Source: Deefgea piscis (lineage in GTDB: Bacteria; Pseudomonadota; Gammaproteobacteria; Burkholderiales; Chitinibacteraceae). Taken from it: DNA of 64,000 nucleotides. A model generated the notes under the pieces. The model was not told where the DNA came from. It saw nothing but the letters and a program-made list of their open reading frames with translations, and did not search any database. Shown in pieces: positions 18,169 to 27,576 of the stretch. Within the stretch, counting starts at the first letter, position 1. Every line of letters starts with the position of its first letter. A program made the position numbers and the translations under genes. The stretch covers positions 2,356,001 to 2,420,000 of the forward strand of contig NZ_CP054143.1 of the NCBI RefSeq assembly GCF_013284055.1, in the 5' to 3' direction.

Positions 18169-18759
18169 TTAGTGGCTTTTGCCGCCAAGGCAGAAAATCG
18201 TTTTGCCGTACACTTCGTTGAGTACTTGTGCCATGGCTGTGTAAATAGCCGATGCGCCGCACAGTAAACCAACAAAACCGGCGATTTGTTTAATCGTTGC
18301 TGATTCGCTGAAATCGCTGATTGCGAGTAAAGCAAATAAAAGGGTTAGAGAGCCAAAAATGAATTGAGACGCTTTGTCCATTTTGAGCGTGCCGATAAAC
18401 AAGAATGCAGTGAAAATACCCCACATTAATAAATAAGCACCCATGGCAGAGCTGGTCGCCGCTTCGGCTAGGCCCATTTCAGGCAGTACCAACAAACCAA
18501 CTAAAGACAGCCAGAAGCAGCCGTATGAAGTAAATGCGGTGGTGCCGAAAGTATTGCCTTTTTTCCATTCCAAGACGCCGGCGATCAATTGCGCTAGGCC
18601 GCCATAAAAAATGCCCATGGCTAAAATCATGGCGCTATTGCCAAACAAGCCCAGATTGTGCAGGTTCAGTAGCACAGTCGTCATGCCAAAACCCATAAGG
18701 CCCAATGGCGCAGGGTTGGCAGTAAGGTCTTTCTCGGCAAATAGTGTTGGGGCCGTCAT
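18169..18759 (-). CDS. satP: Acetate uptake transporter (GPR1/FUN34/YaaH family)
   Basis: A 196-aa membrane protein with six hydrophobic segments. The family signature NPAPLGLMGFGMTT occurs at residue 15, and the GIFYGGLAQLIAGVLEW and SYGCFWLSL blocks follow, as in SatP/YaaH. It imports acetate (and succinate in E. coli) with protons. A short polar tail ends LGGKSH. Single gene with its own terminator. Confidence 0.92.
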   Translation of the reverse strand: MTAPTLFAEKDLTANPAPLGLMGFGMTTVLLNLHNLGLFGNSAMILAMGIFYGGLAQLIAGVLEWKKGNTFGTTAFTSYGCFWLSLVGLLVLPEMGLAEAATSSAMGAYLLMWGIFTAFLFIGTLKMDKASQFIFGSLTLLFALLAISDFSESATIKQIAGFVGLLCGASAIYTAMAQVLNEVYGKTIFCLGGKSH

Positions 18760-18856
18760 CTTGCATATTCCTATAAATTGTCAATTAGAGCTGCTTTATA
18801 CAGGGGCGCAATGATATAGGATTTGTAACGTATCAATAAATAGCTGATTGGTATAA

Positions 18857-19732
18857 TTATTTACTATTTGCGCGATAACTGCGCCAGCCATCCATGGCAT
18901 ACACCGCTAAGGCCAGCCAAATTAAGCCAAAGCCGATTGCTCGAGCCGCGCCAAACGCTTCATGAAAAACAAACACGCCGATTAAGAGCTGTAGCGTTGG
19001 ACCGGTGTATTGCAAAATCCCGACCAAAGACAGTGGGATCTTTCTGGCGCCTGCGGCAAACAAGAGTAGTGGAATGGCGGTAATCGGGCCGGCCAACAAC
19101 ACCAGCGCTTGTGTCGAGATGGGGGCATGAACGAAATCACTTTGCCCGGTAGAGAGTAAATACAGCATGGCGGCCAGCGCGATGGGAAATAACACCAAGG
19201 TTTCTAGCGACAAGCCCTCAAGTGCGCCAAGTTGGGCTGTTTTGCGCAGTAAACCATATAGGGCGAAGGTGCACGCTAAGATCAGCGCAATCCACGGCAA
19301 ATGACCGGCTTGCCACGTAAGCCAAGCGACGCCTGTAGCGGCAATGGCAATGGCCAGCCATTGGGCAGGGCGCAGTCGTTCGTGCAAAAAAATCACACCA
19401 AGCAACACATTAATCAAAGGATTAATAAAATACCCTAGGCTGGCATCAACCACGCGCCCAGTATTGACGGCCCAGATATAGGTATACCAGTTGCTAGCGA
19501 GTAAGACGGCGCTTAAGACAAAAACGCCAATGAGTTTGGGTTGTTTGAGTGCTGGCTTGAGCCATGCCCAGCGTTGCTTGATGAGCAGTACTGCGCTTAA
19601 AAAGACCAGCGACCAAATAAAGCGGTGCAATACGATCTCTTCTGGAGCGATGCCATGCAGCGCTTTAAAATAAAGCGGAAATAAACCCCAAATCAAAAAG
19701 GCCAGCAGGGTGTAAATAATGCCGAGTTGCAT
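18857..19732 (-). CDS. rarD: EamA-family permease RarD
   Basis: A 291-aa protein with ten membrane segments made of two EamA repeats. The start QLGIIYTLLAFLIWGLFPLYFK and blocks EIVLHRFIWSL, SNWYTYIWAVNTGRVVDASLGYFINPL and VGILQYTGPTLQLL are characteristic of RarD. RarD was named for chloramphenicol sensitivity in Pseudomonas; the physiological substrate is not settled. I chose ATG 19732; an in-frame TTG at 19744 is possible and neither has a strong ribosome site. Confidence 0.9.
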   Translation of the reverse strand: MQLGIIYTLLAFLIWGLFPLYFKALHGIAPEEIVLHRFIWSLVFLSAVLLIKQRWAWLKPALKQPKLIGVFVLSAVLLASNWYTYIWAVNTGRVVDASLGYFINPLINVLLGVIFLHERLRPAQWLAIAIAATGVAWLTWQAGHLPWIALILACTFALYGLLRKTAQLGALEGLSLETLVLFPIALAAMLYLLSTGQSDFVHAPISTQALVLLAGPITAIPLLLFAAGARKIPLSLVGILQYTGPTLQLLIGVFVFHEAFGAARAIGFGLIWLALAVYAMDGWRSYRANSK

Positions 19733-19798
19733 GCCGAGTGCCAAAAAGCGAAGAAAGCCTTTGAGTGTAATCTTTTTGGCTACTCGGTGTTAGGTGAT

Positions 19799-20269
19799 TT
19801 AGCCCAATTGACCTGATGCGGCGAGCTCACGGATTTTGCGAACGGTATCAATATCGGTTTCGCGCCATGCTGATTTAAGAAACTCAAGATAATGCGCCGT
19901 TTCAGGATCGGGAGAATCTGGGTGTGGCGTGATATAGGTAAAGCGAACAAATAGCGCTTCTGGGCTAGGCTCTTCAATTTTCATGATCATCTGTCCGCCA
20001 CCATGCTCAGCGCTGGCTTCGGTGTGATAATGCACCCGAGTTTCTCGCTCGTATTGAATTTTATCGGTCACAGTGAGTTTGCCCATCACCATTTTACGTT
20101 GCACCCAGTCTGGGCCGCGCTCAAGCAGAGTGACTTCATCGACGTGATCCATAAACGCCATTGGCGATTCCGCACGATAGACCAGCCCTTGCCACAGTTG
20201 TTGCCGAGTGAGTAGTGGCGTGAGCATTTGTGTTAGGTCATTAATTTGGATGAGATGTTCAAATTGCAT
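19799..20269 (-). CDS. SRPBCC-fold protein, AtaL-like (DUF1857)
   Basis: A 156-aa soluble protein with no signal peptide. It fits the START/SRPBCC hydrophobic-ligand fold. QFEHLIQINDLTQMLTPLLTRQQLWQGL at the start and the IMKIEEPSPEALFVRFTY strand pair resemble the AtaL-like/DUF1857 group. Function unknown; relatives bind small hydrophobic ligands or act in secondary metabolism. It is upstream of rarD on the same strand with a 66-base gap. Confidence 0.75.
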   Translation of the reverse strand: MQFEHLIQINDLTQMLTPLLTRQQLWQGLVYRAESPMAFMDHVDEVTLLERGPDWVQRKMVMGKLTVTDKIQYERETRVHYHTEASAEHGGGQMIMKIEEPSPEALFVRFTYITPHPDSPDPETAHYLEFLKSAWRETDIDTVRKIRELAASGQLG

Positions 20270-20332
20270 GTTGGCCGTCTCTGTAGTGGATTTGACTGGC
20301 GCATTATAAGCCGATTAATTGGCGAAATGGGC

Positions 20333-20361
20333 TTGACGATCACAAATAGGGGCTGTATTAT
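20333..20361 (+). promoter_or_regulatory. Sigma-70 promoter of tRNA-Arg
   Basis: TTGACG (20333-20338) and TATTAT (20356-20361) with a 17-base spacer, followed by the GC-rich discriminator TCACGCC. Ends 40 bases before the mature tRNA. Confidence 0.8.
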
Positions 20362-20401
20362 CACGCCTCTTTGCATGAATCAGCCTTTGATTTATGCCAG
20401 T

Positions 20402-20478
20402 GCGCCCGTAGCTCAGTTGGATAGAGTATCTGGCTACGAACCAGAGGGTCGGGCGTTCGAATCGCTCCGGGCGCACCA
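20402..20478 (+). tRNA. tRNA-Arg (anticodon ACG)
   Basis: A 77-base cloverleaf. The acceptor stem GCGCCCG pairs with CGGGCGC, CCA is encoded, and the D-arm is GCTC...GAGT. The anticodon arm TCTGG CTACGAA CCAGA gives ACG at 20436-20438, and the T-arm contains GTTCGAATC. The A34 is normally edited to inosine to read CGU, CGC and CGA. Confidence 0.97.
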
Positions 20479-20643
20479 TTTCTACTTATTTCCCCCGTTT
20501 TTCTTGCGCAATTTTTACAGCCAGCTAATCAGCTTGTTGATTTCTAGTCAATCGTAGCATTTCCTAATATTCCTTGCGGTTTTTGTTGTTTCTAAACGAC
20601 TACGCGTTTATCCTCGAGCGCTTGTGATTTGGAAATCCTCGGT

Positions 20644-23046
20644 GTGAAGCCCTCTTTGTTTTCCCGTTTAACCGCTTGGTACGCAGGCAATCGTTTGGCA
20701 TGGCGTTTGGCATGGTCGGTGTTTGCTGCTGGCTTGGTCGTGACCGTCTCGCTCACCTTGGTTTTACTGCAGGTTGAATACAACCGTGGGCTATTAAAAG
20801 CTCGGGCTGATTTGCGAACTTTAGGGCATAGCGCCGTCTCGCAATTGGCGAGTAATTTATGGCTAGTTAATACCGAGGCAGTGCACAGTCAGCTCAATTC
20901 ACTGCGGCAAACTCGAGTGATTGACTATGTGCAATTGGTTGAAAATGACGGGCAAATTTATGCCTCTGGCGTTGACATTCAAGGCGCAGAAAACACGCTC
21001 ACCGAAACCTTTCCAATTGCCTATTTGCATCCGCTGACCAATCAGCACGTCAATCTGGGGCAATTGAGCCTAACTGTCTCGCTGAAAGGGTTTAAAACCC
21101 AGTTGCTTGATCAATTTTTGCGTTTACTGCTGCTCGAAGGTTTTGGCATGGGCGCGGCCGGTCTATGCTTTTTGATTTTGTATCATCGCTTAATTGCCCG
21201 CCACTTAAGCCATATTGCGCAATACACTGGTCAGTTAAATTACAATTTATTGGCTGCGCCGCTCCAGTTGGCGCGCCGCGCAGAAAATGATGAGCTGCAA
21301 TCATTAGTCCACGCGTTTAATCAAATGCGGATCAATCTGCAGCATGGCGTCAAGCAAAGAGAAGAAGCGCAGCGCGCTTTATATGTAGAAAAAGAATTGG
21401 CCGATGTGACGCTGATTTCTATTACCGATGCCATTTTAACCACCACGCCAGATTTTAAAGTTAAATTACTGAATCCTGCCGCAGAACGCCTGCTCGCTTG
21501 GTCGCAAATCGAGGCGCGAGATCTGTGTGTGAGCCACGTTGTTTGTCAGGGCGGGGATTTAAAAGTAGATGATTTTTTTGCCGTGTTGTTGCATGCCCGC
21601 GAGCGCAATAAAGCCATTGCGCGGCAAACGGTGGCCTTGGCCAATCGTCGTGGCGAGCGATTTGTTGTTGAATATGCGGTAGCACCAATTAATGATCCGG
21701 ATGGTCAGGTTGAAGGCATGGTGCTGGTGCTGCACGATGTGACTGAATCGCAAGCGCTGACCGCCAAGCTCGCCTATCAAGCCGACCATGATTACCTGAC
21801 GGGCCTCACCAATCGACGTGGTTTTGAACGGGCCTTGATCGCGGCGCATCAGCTAGCGACCGAATCGAATCAGCAACACATATTAATGCTGCTCGATTTG
21901 GATCAATTTAAATTAGTCAACGACACCTGTGGGCATTTGGCAGGCGATGAATTATTGCGCTTGGTGACTAATTTATTGCAAAGCTTAATGAGCGTGGAAA
22001 ACAGCTTGTTGGGGCGCTTGGGCGGGGATGAATTCGGGATTTTGATTTCTGGCGACCAAATCCCACAGGCGCAAAGTTTGGCTGAGCGTATTTTGCATGC
22101 CTTGGCGCAATTTCGCTTTGTCTGGCAAGGACGGCCCCACGGCGTGACGGTCAGTATTGGTTTGGTGATGATTGACGCGCATTGCGTGAGTGCACAAGAA
22201 GCGATGAGCCAAGCCGATATCGCCTGTTTTGCCGCGAAAGACGCCGGCCGCAATCGCTTAAGTTGGTACAGTCAGGATGATACTGAATTGCAAGAGCGGC
22301 ATAATGAATTGCAATTACTCGCCACCTTAAAAGAAGCGATCGAGCAAAATCGCTTTCAATTGTATTACCAAAAAATTGAGCCATTTGATCGAGAATTGCA
22401 TCAGCTGCCGCATTATGAAATTTTATTGCGTTTAGTCGATGCCAATGGCCGAATTATTCCGCCGGGGGCTTTTATTCCCGCTGCCGAGCGCTACGATATG
22501 ATGGCGTTAATTGATTGCTGGGTGGTGGAGCACAGCTTGAAATACTTGGCGCAGTGCAAATTGGATGGGCGCGCATCACCGCAGTTGGCGATTAATTTAT
22601 CCGGCAAATCATTAAATAAAAAAACCTTGGCATTTATTTTGCAGCAACTGGATTTAACCGGTGTGTCGCCAACGTTTGTTTGTTTTGAAATTACCGAAAC
22701 GGCGGCGATTTCGAATTTAAAAGAATCGACGCAGTTTATTGAAACCTTGCGTGCGCGTGGCTGTATGTTTGCCTTAGATGATTTTGGTAGTGGTTTTTCA
22801 TCGTTTAATTACCTCAAAACTTTGCCCGTGGATTACTTAAAAATCGATGGCAGTTTAGTGACCGATATTGTGGATGATCGGGTGTGCCGGCAAATGGTGA
22901 TTGCCGTTAATGATATTGCGCATAGTTTGGGCTGTAAAACCATCGCCGAATTTGTCGAAACCGAAGAGATTTTGGCGCAATTGGCAACGATTGGCGTCGA
23001 TTTTGCGCAGGGCTATTACTTTGGTGAACCCGCGCCCTTGGTGTAA
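20644..23046 (+). CDS. Membrane GGDEF-EAL c-di-GMP protein with HAMP and PAS
   Basis: About 800 aa. A membrane segment lies at residues 20-45, then a ~110-residue periplasmic domain, a second membrane segment (about 165-185), a HAMP-like linker, a PAS domain (about 250-375), a GGDEF domain (intact LGGDEFG; DFDQFK-type block LLDLDQFKLVND) and an EAL domain. The EAL motif reads EILLRL; the key later blocks NLSGKSL, FEITETAA, ALDDFGSGFSS and KIDGSLV are kept, so phosphodiesterase activity is plausible. The enzyme may make or break c-di-GMP. No ATG is available near the start; GTG 20644 has GGAA eight bases upstream, and a TTG at 20629 is the alternative. Confidence 0.9.
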   Translation: MKPSLFSRLTAWYAGNRLAWRLAWSVFAAGLVVTVSLTLVLLQVEYNRGLLKARADLRTLGHSAVSQLASNLWLVNTEAVHSQLNSLRQTRVIDYVQLVENDGQIYASGVDIQGAENTLTETFPIAYLHPLTNQHVNLGQLSLTVSLKGFKTQLLDQFLRLLLLEGFGMGAAGLCFLILYHRLIARHLSHIAQYTGQLNYNLLAAPLQLARRAENDELQSLVHAFNQMRINLQHGVKQREEAQRALYVEKELADVTLISITDAILTTTPDFKVKLLNPAAERLLAWSQIEARDLCVSHVVCQGGDLKVDDFFAVLLHARERNKAIARQTVALANRRGERFVVEYAVAPINDPDGQVEGMVLVLHDVTESQALTAKLAYQADHDYLTGLTNRRGFERALIAAHQLATESNQQHILMLLDLDQFKLVNDTCGHLAGDELLRLVTNLLQSLMSVENSLLGRLGGDEFGILISGDQIPQAQSLAERILHALAQFRFVWQGRPHGVTVSIGLVMIDAHCVSAQEAMSQADIACFAAKDAGRNRLSWYSQDDTELQERHNELQLLATLKEAIEQNRFQLYYQKIEPFDRELHQLPHYEILLRLVDANGRIIPPGAFIPAAERYDMMALIDCWVVEHSLKYLAQCKLDGRASPQLAINLSGKSLNKKTLAFILQQLDLTGVSPTFVCFEITETAAISNLKESTQFIETLRARGCMFALDDFGSGFSSFNYLKTLPVDYLKIDGSLVTDIVDDRVCRQMVIAVNDIAHSLGCKTIAEFVETEEILAQLATIGVDFAQGYYFGEPAPLV

Positions 23047-23370
23047 CAACGGTGGCTAATGGGTATTGCTCGCTGCGCTATTTATTTAAATGGGCGCAAG
23101 GCAATACCTATATAGATAGGTGCTGATGGCGGATGGCAGCAAAGCCTGAATCATTGAACTGAGGGTGTTCTTCGGTTTGCTGGCAACTAGCGCATCATCG
23201 CTTGTGTTGGGCACGGACGATGACGGTGCGAGGTCTATTGTGCGGATTCTTATTAATTGATCCACTCGTTCCTATTTGATGCCGCCACCCACGCTCACGC
23301 ATTGATCCAGTGGGTTGAGCGGCTGCACCCGACCCAATGCTGCCTCTCAGAAGCTATTTGAGAATAAAGG
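23047..23370. other. Gene-free stretch before the 121-aa membrane-protein gene
   Basis: No convincing gene on either strand. It contains CTGCACCCGACCCAATGC at 23323-23340, repeated almost exactly at 23823-23840 on the other side of the next gene. The rest looks like degenerate sequence. Confidence 0.5.
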
Positions 23371-23736
23371 CTATCTACGCGATGGGCTGACTGATAGCAC
23401 TACTTGATTGTTGTGGTAAATGCCGCACGCATGCTCACCCATTGTCATGGGCGCTGCAACAGCAAAAAACCATGTATTTTCTCGGTCATCAAGCTTAACC
23501 CCTAAACTTTGGGTTTTTACTGAATCGGGGTCACGAACACTAGAAAAACCAACGTCATATTTTTCAGCAATTACATGCACTTTATTTACATCCAGTCCTG
23601 CTTTCATTTCACTGCAAAAACCATCAACTCTCCTGATGTCCCTATTCAAAAAAAATAGATATGCAAGTGCAAGCACAGCAACCGCTAAAAGTATTTTTGC
23701 AGAGCCAACTAAAAATTTACATAGCAACTTTTTCAT
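23371..23736 (-). CDS. Membrane-anchored protein of unknown function
   Basis: A 121-aa protein with one N-terminal membrane helix (about residues 10-30, LVGSAKILLAVAVLALAYLFFL) and a ~90-residue extracytoplasmic part with two cysteines (VDGFCSEMK and GEHACGIYH) that could form a disulfide. I do not recognise the family. Base composition is lower in GC than the neighbours, and two direct repeats bracket the gene, which suggests acquisition. Confidence 0.65.
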   Translation of the reverse strand: MKKLLCKFLVGSAKILLAVAVLALAYLFFLNRDIRRVDGFCSEMKAGLDVNKVHVIAEKYDVGFSSVRDPDSVKTQSLGVKLDDRENTWFFAVAAPMTMGEHACGIYHNNQVVLSVSPSRR

Positions 23737-23861
23737 AATTTGGCACGTAATCGTTTGAATTAAGGATACTTTCTAAGGCGATACGAACAAAATAACAGTC
23801 CGTTACTGGCCGACTTGAGCTACTGCACCCGACCCATTGCAGACCTCAAGGCAATTATTTT

Positions 23862-24314
23862 TCAAACGGTGAAGTGCCTACGGTATTTAACGAATCCTTT
23901 CTTTGATGAGCCAATAAACCCAACATTCTCAAAAAAATCATGGGCTTCCACTCTTTCTGCTGAACTAAGAAGCATAATCTTTGAACAATGTGCAGAGTTG
24001 GAATATTGCTCAACCGCACGCATTAATTCAGTGCCTACCCCTAAGCCACGGCAACTAGCAGTAACTATGATGTTTTCTACAACAGCAAATGGCTGATATC
24101 CGAACATAACATCTAAGCATAAAGATACAAGAACGGTTCCGACTACTTCACCATCTTTTTCACCAACAAAAAGCGACGAATTCACATTTTTTTCTATTTC
24201 GGCAATACGCTCAGGTAATACCGATACTGCGGGGTTGTTTACCAGTTCTTGATAAAGGACTTGAATAGCGTTGGCATCAGTTATTTTCGCATTTCTAACA
24301 TTTACAAGAGACAT
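23862..24314 (-). CDS. GNAT family N-acetyltransferase
   Basis: A 150-aa single GNAT domain. The acetyl-CoA-binding motif A appears as VENIIVTASCRGLGVGTELMRAVEQYS (RGLGVG is the Q/RxxGxG/A loop). The C-terminal HDFFENVGF is typical. Substrate unknown; MLLSSAERVEAHDFFENVGF resembles aminoglycoside or small-molecule acetyltransferase relatives only at the family level. AT-richer than the housekeeping genes around it and part of the same accessory patch as the preceding gene. Confidence 0.82.
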   Translation of the reverse strand: MSLVNVRNAKITDANAIQVLYQELVNNPAVSVLPERIAEIEKNVNSSLFVGEKDGEVVGTVLVSLCLDVMFGYQPFAVVENIIVTASCRGLGVGTELMRAVEQYSNSAHCSKIMLLSSAERVEAHDFFENVGFIGSSKKGFVKYRRHFTV

Positions 24315-24579
24315 CGTATTACTACACCTATTCTAAATCTAAGGGCTACCTCCTCAAGACATTCATAGCGTCAAAATTAGGTCATGCTCAGCATTGGAAA
24401 AAACTTAAATGTCCGCAATTGGCCGACTGCGGCCTGTCGCCTAGTTTAAACCCGTCAATTAAAGTGAGCTGCGATCCAAGTTTGACTGTGGCTAAATTGC
24501 TAAGCTGGTTGGCGACGTTCGATGAGTTTGTGGGGATAAATTGAATAAGATTCCGCATATTGGGTGTTAAGCCGTCGTT
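24315..24579. other. Intergenic stretch, possible decayed coding tail
   Basis: No start-to-stop gene found. On the plus strand a frame is open up to a TGA at about 24542 and ends in a peptide reading TVAKLLSWLATFDEFVGIN, which looks protein-like, but it has no start codon or ribosome site and may be a remnant or chance. Confidence 0.3.
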
Positions 24580-25461
24580 TTAATTGAGTCGATTCCAATT
24601 GCGAGTGGCTGGGTTGAAAAAACCAGAGTCACGATACACTTTTTCGATCGTGCCTTGCTCTCTGAGTTTAGCTAAGCCTAGATTGAGCGATTGAGCGACC
24701 TCTTTGCCAATCGGTGAGGCTTTGCTCACAAAGAAATGTCGGCTGCCTTGTAGGCCTACCTTCACATTGGCAATCGGTACTAATTTACGCCCACCGGCTT
24801 CCATTGAAAAATCGGCCGTTGGTTGAAACGGTGCAAGTAATACATCGGCGCGTTTTTTGCCCAGCATGCCGACCATTGAATCCCAGCTTTGGGTCTTTAA
24901 TACATGCTTAAATTTAATGCCCTCAAGCGTTGCGACATCGGGCAACCAGCTTTCGGCGACGACGGCGGTGAGCGCTTGAATTTGTGGTAGCGTTTTCGAG
25001 AGACGCGCATCGGCATTGTCGGCGGTGGTATAAAGCCCGGCCTCAAATTCGCCTTGGCGAATGCTGGGCTCGCTAATAAACACTTTGTCGTTAATTTGTT
25101 TTAAGTCGATAAACCAAGCGCTATTGCCGCCCATGGTCGCCGTGCCTGAGGTGATTTCTTTAATAAAGCGGCTATATGAATCGCTGGTATTGTCGACCTT
25201 CACGATTTTAACCGGATAAGTATTGCCACCGGCTTTTAGTGCCTGCTGCACTAAGACTAGCTCGACGACATCACGGCGCGAGCCTGAGCCACCATACTGA
25301 GTGAGTGAAATCGGGTCACGGCCGGCAATAAAATGTTGGTAGTCATTAAACACATCTTGTTGTGTCAGAATCGTAATGGTTTTCTCATTGGCAAACCCTG
25401 ATAAACTTGCGGCAAAGAGTAAAAAGCCAGTCGCAATATGAGTGAGTTTTAAGCCGATCAT
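24580..25461 (-). CDS. Periplasmic solute-binding protein, SBP_bac_3-like, orphan
   Basis: A signal peptide (about residues 1-24, ending SGFA-NE) precedes a ~265-residue two-lobe binding domain. The middle contains GTATMGGNSAWF and MLGKKRADVLLAPF, and the end LGLAKLREQGTIEKVYRDSGFF is typical of amino-acid-type substrate-binding proteins. No ABC permease or ATPase lies nearby, so it may feed an unlinked transporter or serve as a sensor. Ligand unknown. Confidence 0.8.
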   Translation of the reverse strand: MIGLKLTHIATGFLLFAASLSGFANEKTITILTQQDVFNDYQHFIAGRDPISLTQYGGSGSRRDVVELVLVQQALKAGGNTYPVKIVKVDNTSDSYSRFIKEITSGTATMGGNSAWFIDLKQINDKVFISEPSIRQGEFEAGLYTTADNADARLSKTLPQIQALTAVVAESWLPDVATLEGIKFKHVLKTQSWDSMVGMLGKKRADVLLAPFQPTADFSMEAGGRKLVPIANVKVGLQGSRHFFVSKASPIGKEVAQSLNLGLAKLREQGTIEKVYRDSGFFNPATRNWNRLN

Positions 25462-25669
25462 TGCAAGCCTTTATGATGAATGTGTCAGTTTGCCTATGAT
25501 GGCAAGCTGTAAGAAAATTGGCAAGCAAAGCCTGCGCCTTGCTGGGTGTTGGGCAGGAATACGAAATAATCAGTAAAATTCACACCACTAGCCTTGAATT
25601 GACTCGGCATGCCCCGATATTTAAGCTAGCTGTTCAACCCTTACGATTTAATTCCGCTAGGAGCATTAC

Positions 25670-26275
25670 ATGTCTGTACTCGTTGCGAAGCAAGCCCCTG
25701 ATTTTACCGCCGCCGCTGTGTTGGGCTCGGGCGAAATCGTTGAAAACTACAATTTGAAAGCAGCCACTGCTGGCAAGTATGCAGTGATTTTCTTTTATCC
25801 ACTGGATTTCACCTTCGTATGCCCGTCAGAATTAATCGCTTTTGACCATCGTTTGGCTGAATTTAAAGCACGCAATGTAGAAGTAATTGGTATTTCAATC
25901 GACAGCCAATTCTCGCATTCTGCATGGCGCAATACCCCAGTAAATAAAGGCGGTATTGGCCCAGTGGGTTACACCTTGGTGGCTGACGTAAAACACGAAA
26001 TTTGCAAAGCCTACGACGTTGAATTGGCTGATGCGGGCGTGGCCTTGCGCGGTTCATTCTTGATCGACAAAGCCGGCGTGGTTCAGCACCAAGTGATCAA
26101 TAACCTGCCATTGGGTCGTGACATCGACGAAATGTTGCGCGTGGTGGATGCCTTGCAATTTACTGAAGAACACGGCGAAGTTTGCCCAGCAGGCTGGAAC
26201 AAAGGCAAAAAAGGCATGACGGCATCGGCCGATGGCGTTGCCGATTACCTTGCGAACAACGCTGCTGCACTGTAA
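25670..26275 (+). CDS. Typical 2-Cys peroxiredoxin (AhpC/Prx1 group)
   Basis: A 201-aa enzyme that reduces hydrogen peroxide and organic peroxides. The peroxidatic site is FYPLDFTFVCPSE (Cys near residue 51) and the resolving cysteine is in GEVCPAGWNKGKKGM (near 172). SHSAWRNTP and GVALRGSFLIDKAGVVQH are standard Prx1 blocks. ATG 25670 follows CTAGGAGCATTAC. A terminator follows. The reductase partner (AhpF or thioredoxin system) is not in the window. Confidence 0.95.
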   Translation: MSVLVAKQAPDFTAAAVLGSGEIVENYNLKAATAGKYAVIFFYPLDFTFVCPSELIAFDHRLAEFKARNVEVIGISIDSQFSHSAWRNTPVNKGGIGPVGYTLVADVKHEICKAYDVELADAGVALRGSFLIDKAGVVQHQVINNLPLGRDIDEMLRVVDALQFTEEHGEVCPAGWNKGKKGMTASADGVADYLANNAAAL

Positions 26276-26299
26276 TTCATTAGGCATTAAAAACCGAAA

Positions 26300-26331
26300 A
26301 GCCCTGCGACTTGCTGCAGGGTTTTTTTTTA
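26300..26331 (+). terminator. Intrinsic terminator after the peroxiredoxin gene
   Basis: CCCTGC (26302-26307) and GCAGGG (26316-26321) stem, then nine T. Confidence 0.9.
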
Positions 26332-26374
26332 GATTGGTTTTTGGCATTGATTGGCTTCACCACGAGATTTTTGT

Positions 26375-27526
26375 ATGTCACAACATGTTATTGCGCCGCC
26401 CGCCGTTGGCATTAGTCCACTCACTTGGTATCAATCACTGGCCAGCCAAGAGGGGTTTATTAGCGACCAATCGCAAGCCGCCGCGATTGATCGCCTCGAA
26501 ACGCTTTGGCAAGCCTTGGTGGTGTTTAAGCAAAAGCGCAATCGCCTGTTTGGCAAAAGTTTATTGCCGATGCCAGAGCTACCGCGTGGCCTGTATTTTT
26601 GGGGCGGCGTGGGGCGTGGCAAAAGCTTTTTGATGGATGCGTTTTACGCTGGTTTGCCGTTTAAGCGCAAAAAGCGGCTGCATTTTCATCATTTTATGCA
26701 GCAAATTCATAAAGATTTACGCGCCCAGCAAGGGCAAAACGATCCGCTGGGCAAAGTCGCCGAGCAATGGGCCAAATCTTGCCGCGTGCTGTGTTTTGAC
26801 GAATTTCATGTGTCCGACATTGCCGACGCTATGATATTGGGGCGCTTAATGGAGCAATTATTTAGTCGCGGCGTGATCTTGGTCACGACCTCGAACTATC
26901 CACCCGATGGCTTGTACCCCAATGGGCTACATCGGGCGAGCTTTTTACCGACCATTGAACTTCTCAAAGCCAAGCTCGATGTGCTGAACGTTGATGGTGG
27001 CCAAGATTTTCGCCTGCGCACCCTCACTGCTGCGCGCACCTATTTGTACCCGAATAATGCCGAGAATGAGCAAGAACTGACCGAGCTATTTGGCAAAATG
27101 GCCACCGCGCATGATGAAAAAACCGATATTCAAATCGAAGGCCGCCAACTGAAAGCACGGCGCCGCGCTGGTGGTGCAATTTGGTTTGATTTTGCCGTGC
27201 TGTGTGGCGATGGCCGTGGGCAAGCCGATTACTTGGCCTTGTCGCAGGAATATCACACGGTGTTTTTATCCGGTTTGCCCAAACTCACCGCCGAACAAAG
27301 CAATCTCGCGCGCCGCTTTACATGGCTGGTCGACGTGTTTTACGACAACCGCGTCAAACTCATCATCGCCGCCGATGTGCCGGTGGAAGAGGTCTATGTC
27401 GCTGGCTTGCAAGCATCCGAATTCTTCCGTACCGCCAGCCGCCTCTCGGAAATGCAATCCAAAGAATACCTCGCCCTCGCGCACCAAACGCTAGAGCAAC
27501 AAACGGCGGGGGTGGTGGAGACTTGA
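26375..27526 (+). CDS. zapE: Cell division ATPase ZapE
   Basis: A 383-aa AFG1-like P-loop ATPase. Walker A is GGVGRGKSFLMD, Walker B is VLCFDEFHVSDIADAM, and sensor region TSNYPPDGLYPNGLHRASFLP matches ZapE. ZapE interacts with FtsZ at the constricting septum and is needed under stress. ATG 26375 (MSQHV...) was preferred over an in-frame TTG at 26351. It is downstream of the peroxiredoxin but separated by a terminator. Confidence 0.94.
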   Translation: MSQHVIAPPAVGISPLTWYQSLASQEGFISDQSQAAAIDRLETLWQALVVFKQKRNRLFGKSLLPMPELPRGLYFWGGVGRGKSFLMDAFYAGLPFKRKKRLHFHHFMQQIHKDLRAQQGQNDPLGKVAEQWAKSCRVLCFDEFHVSDIADAMILGRLMEQLFSRGVILVTTSNYPPDGLYPNGLHRASFLPTIELLKAKLDVLNVDGGQDFRLRTLTAARTYLYPNNAENEQELTELFGKMATAHDEKTDIQIEGRQLKARRRAGGAIWFDFAVLCGDGRGQADYLALSQEYHTVFLSGLPKLTAEQSNLARRFTWLVDVFYDNRVKLIIAADVPVEEVYVAGLQASEFFRTASRLSEMQSKEYLALAHQTLEQQTAGVVET

Positions 27527-27576
27527 GTGGATTTATATTAAAAAATTAATGAATTTTAAATTTGGCGGAATTAATT

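Noticed and set aside
23047-24580. Integron cassette array
   Set aside because: The direct repeats at 23323 and 23823 lack the paired inverted core sites of attC, and no integron integrase is present.
24580-25461. Complete ABC uptake operon
   Set aside because: Only the binding protein is present; no permease or ATPase gene flanks it.
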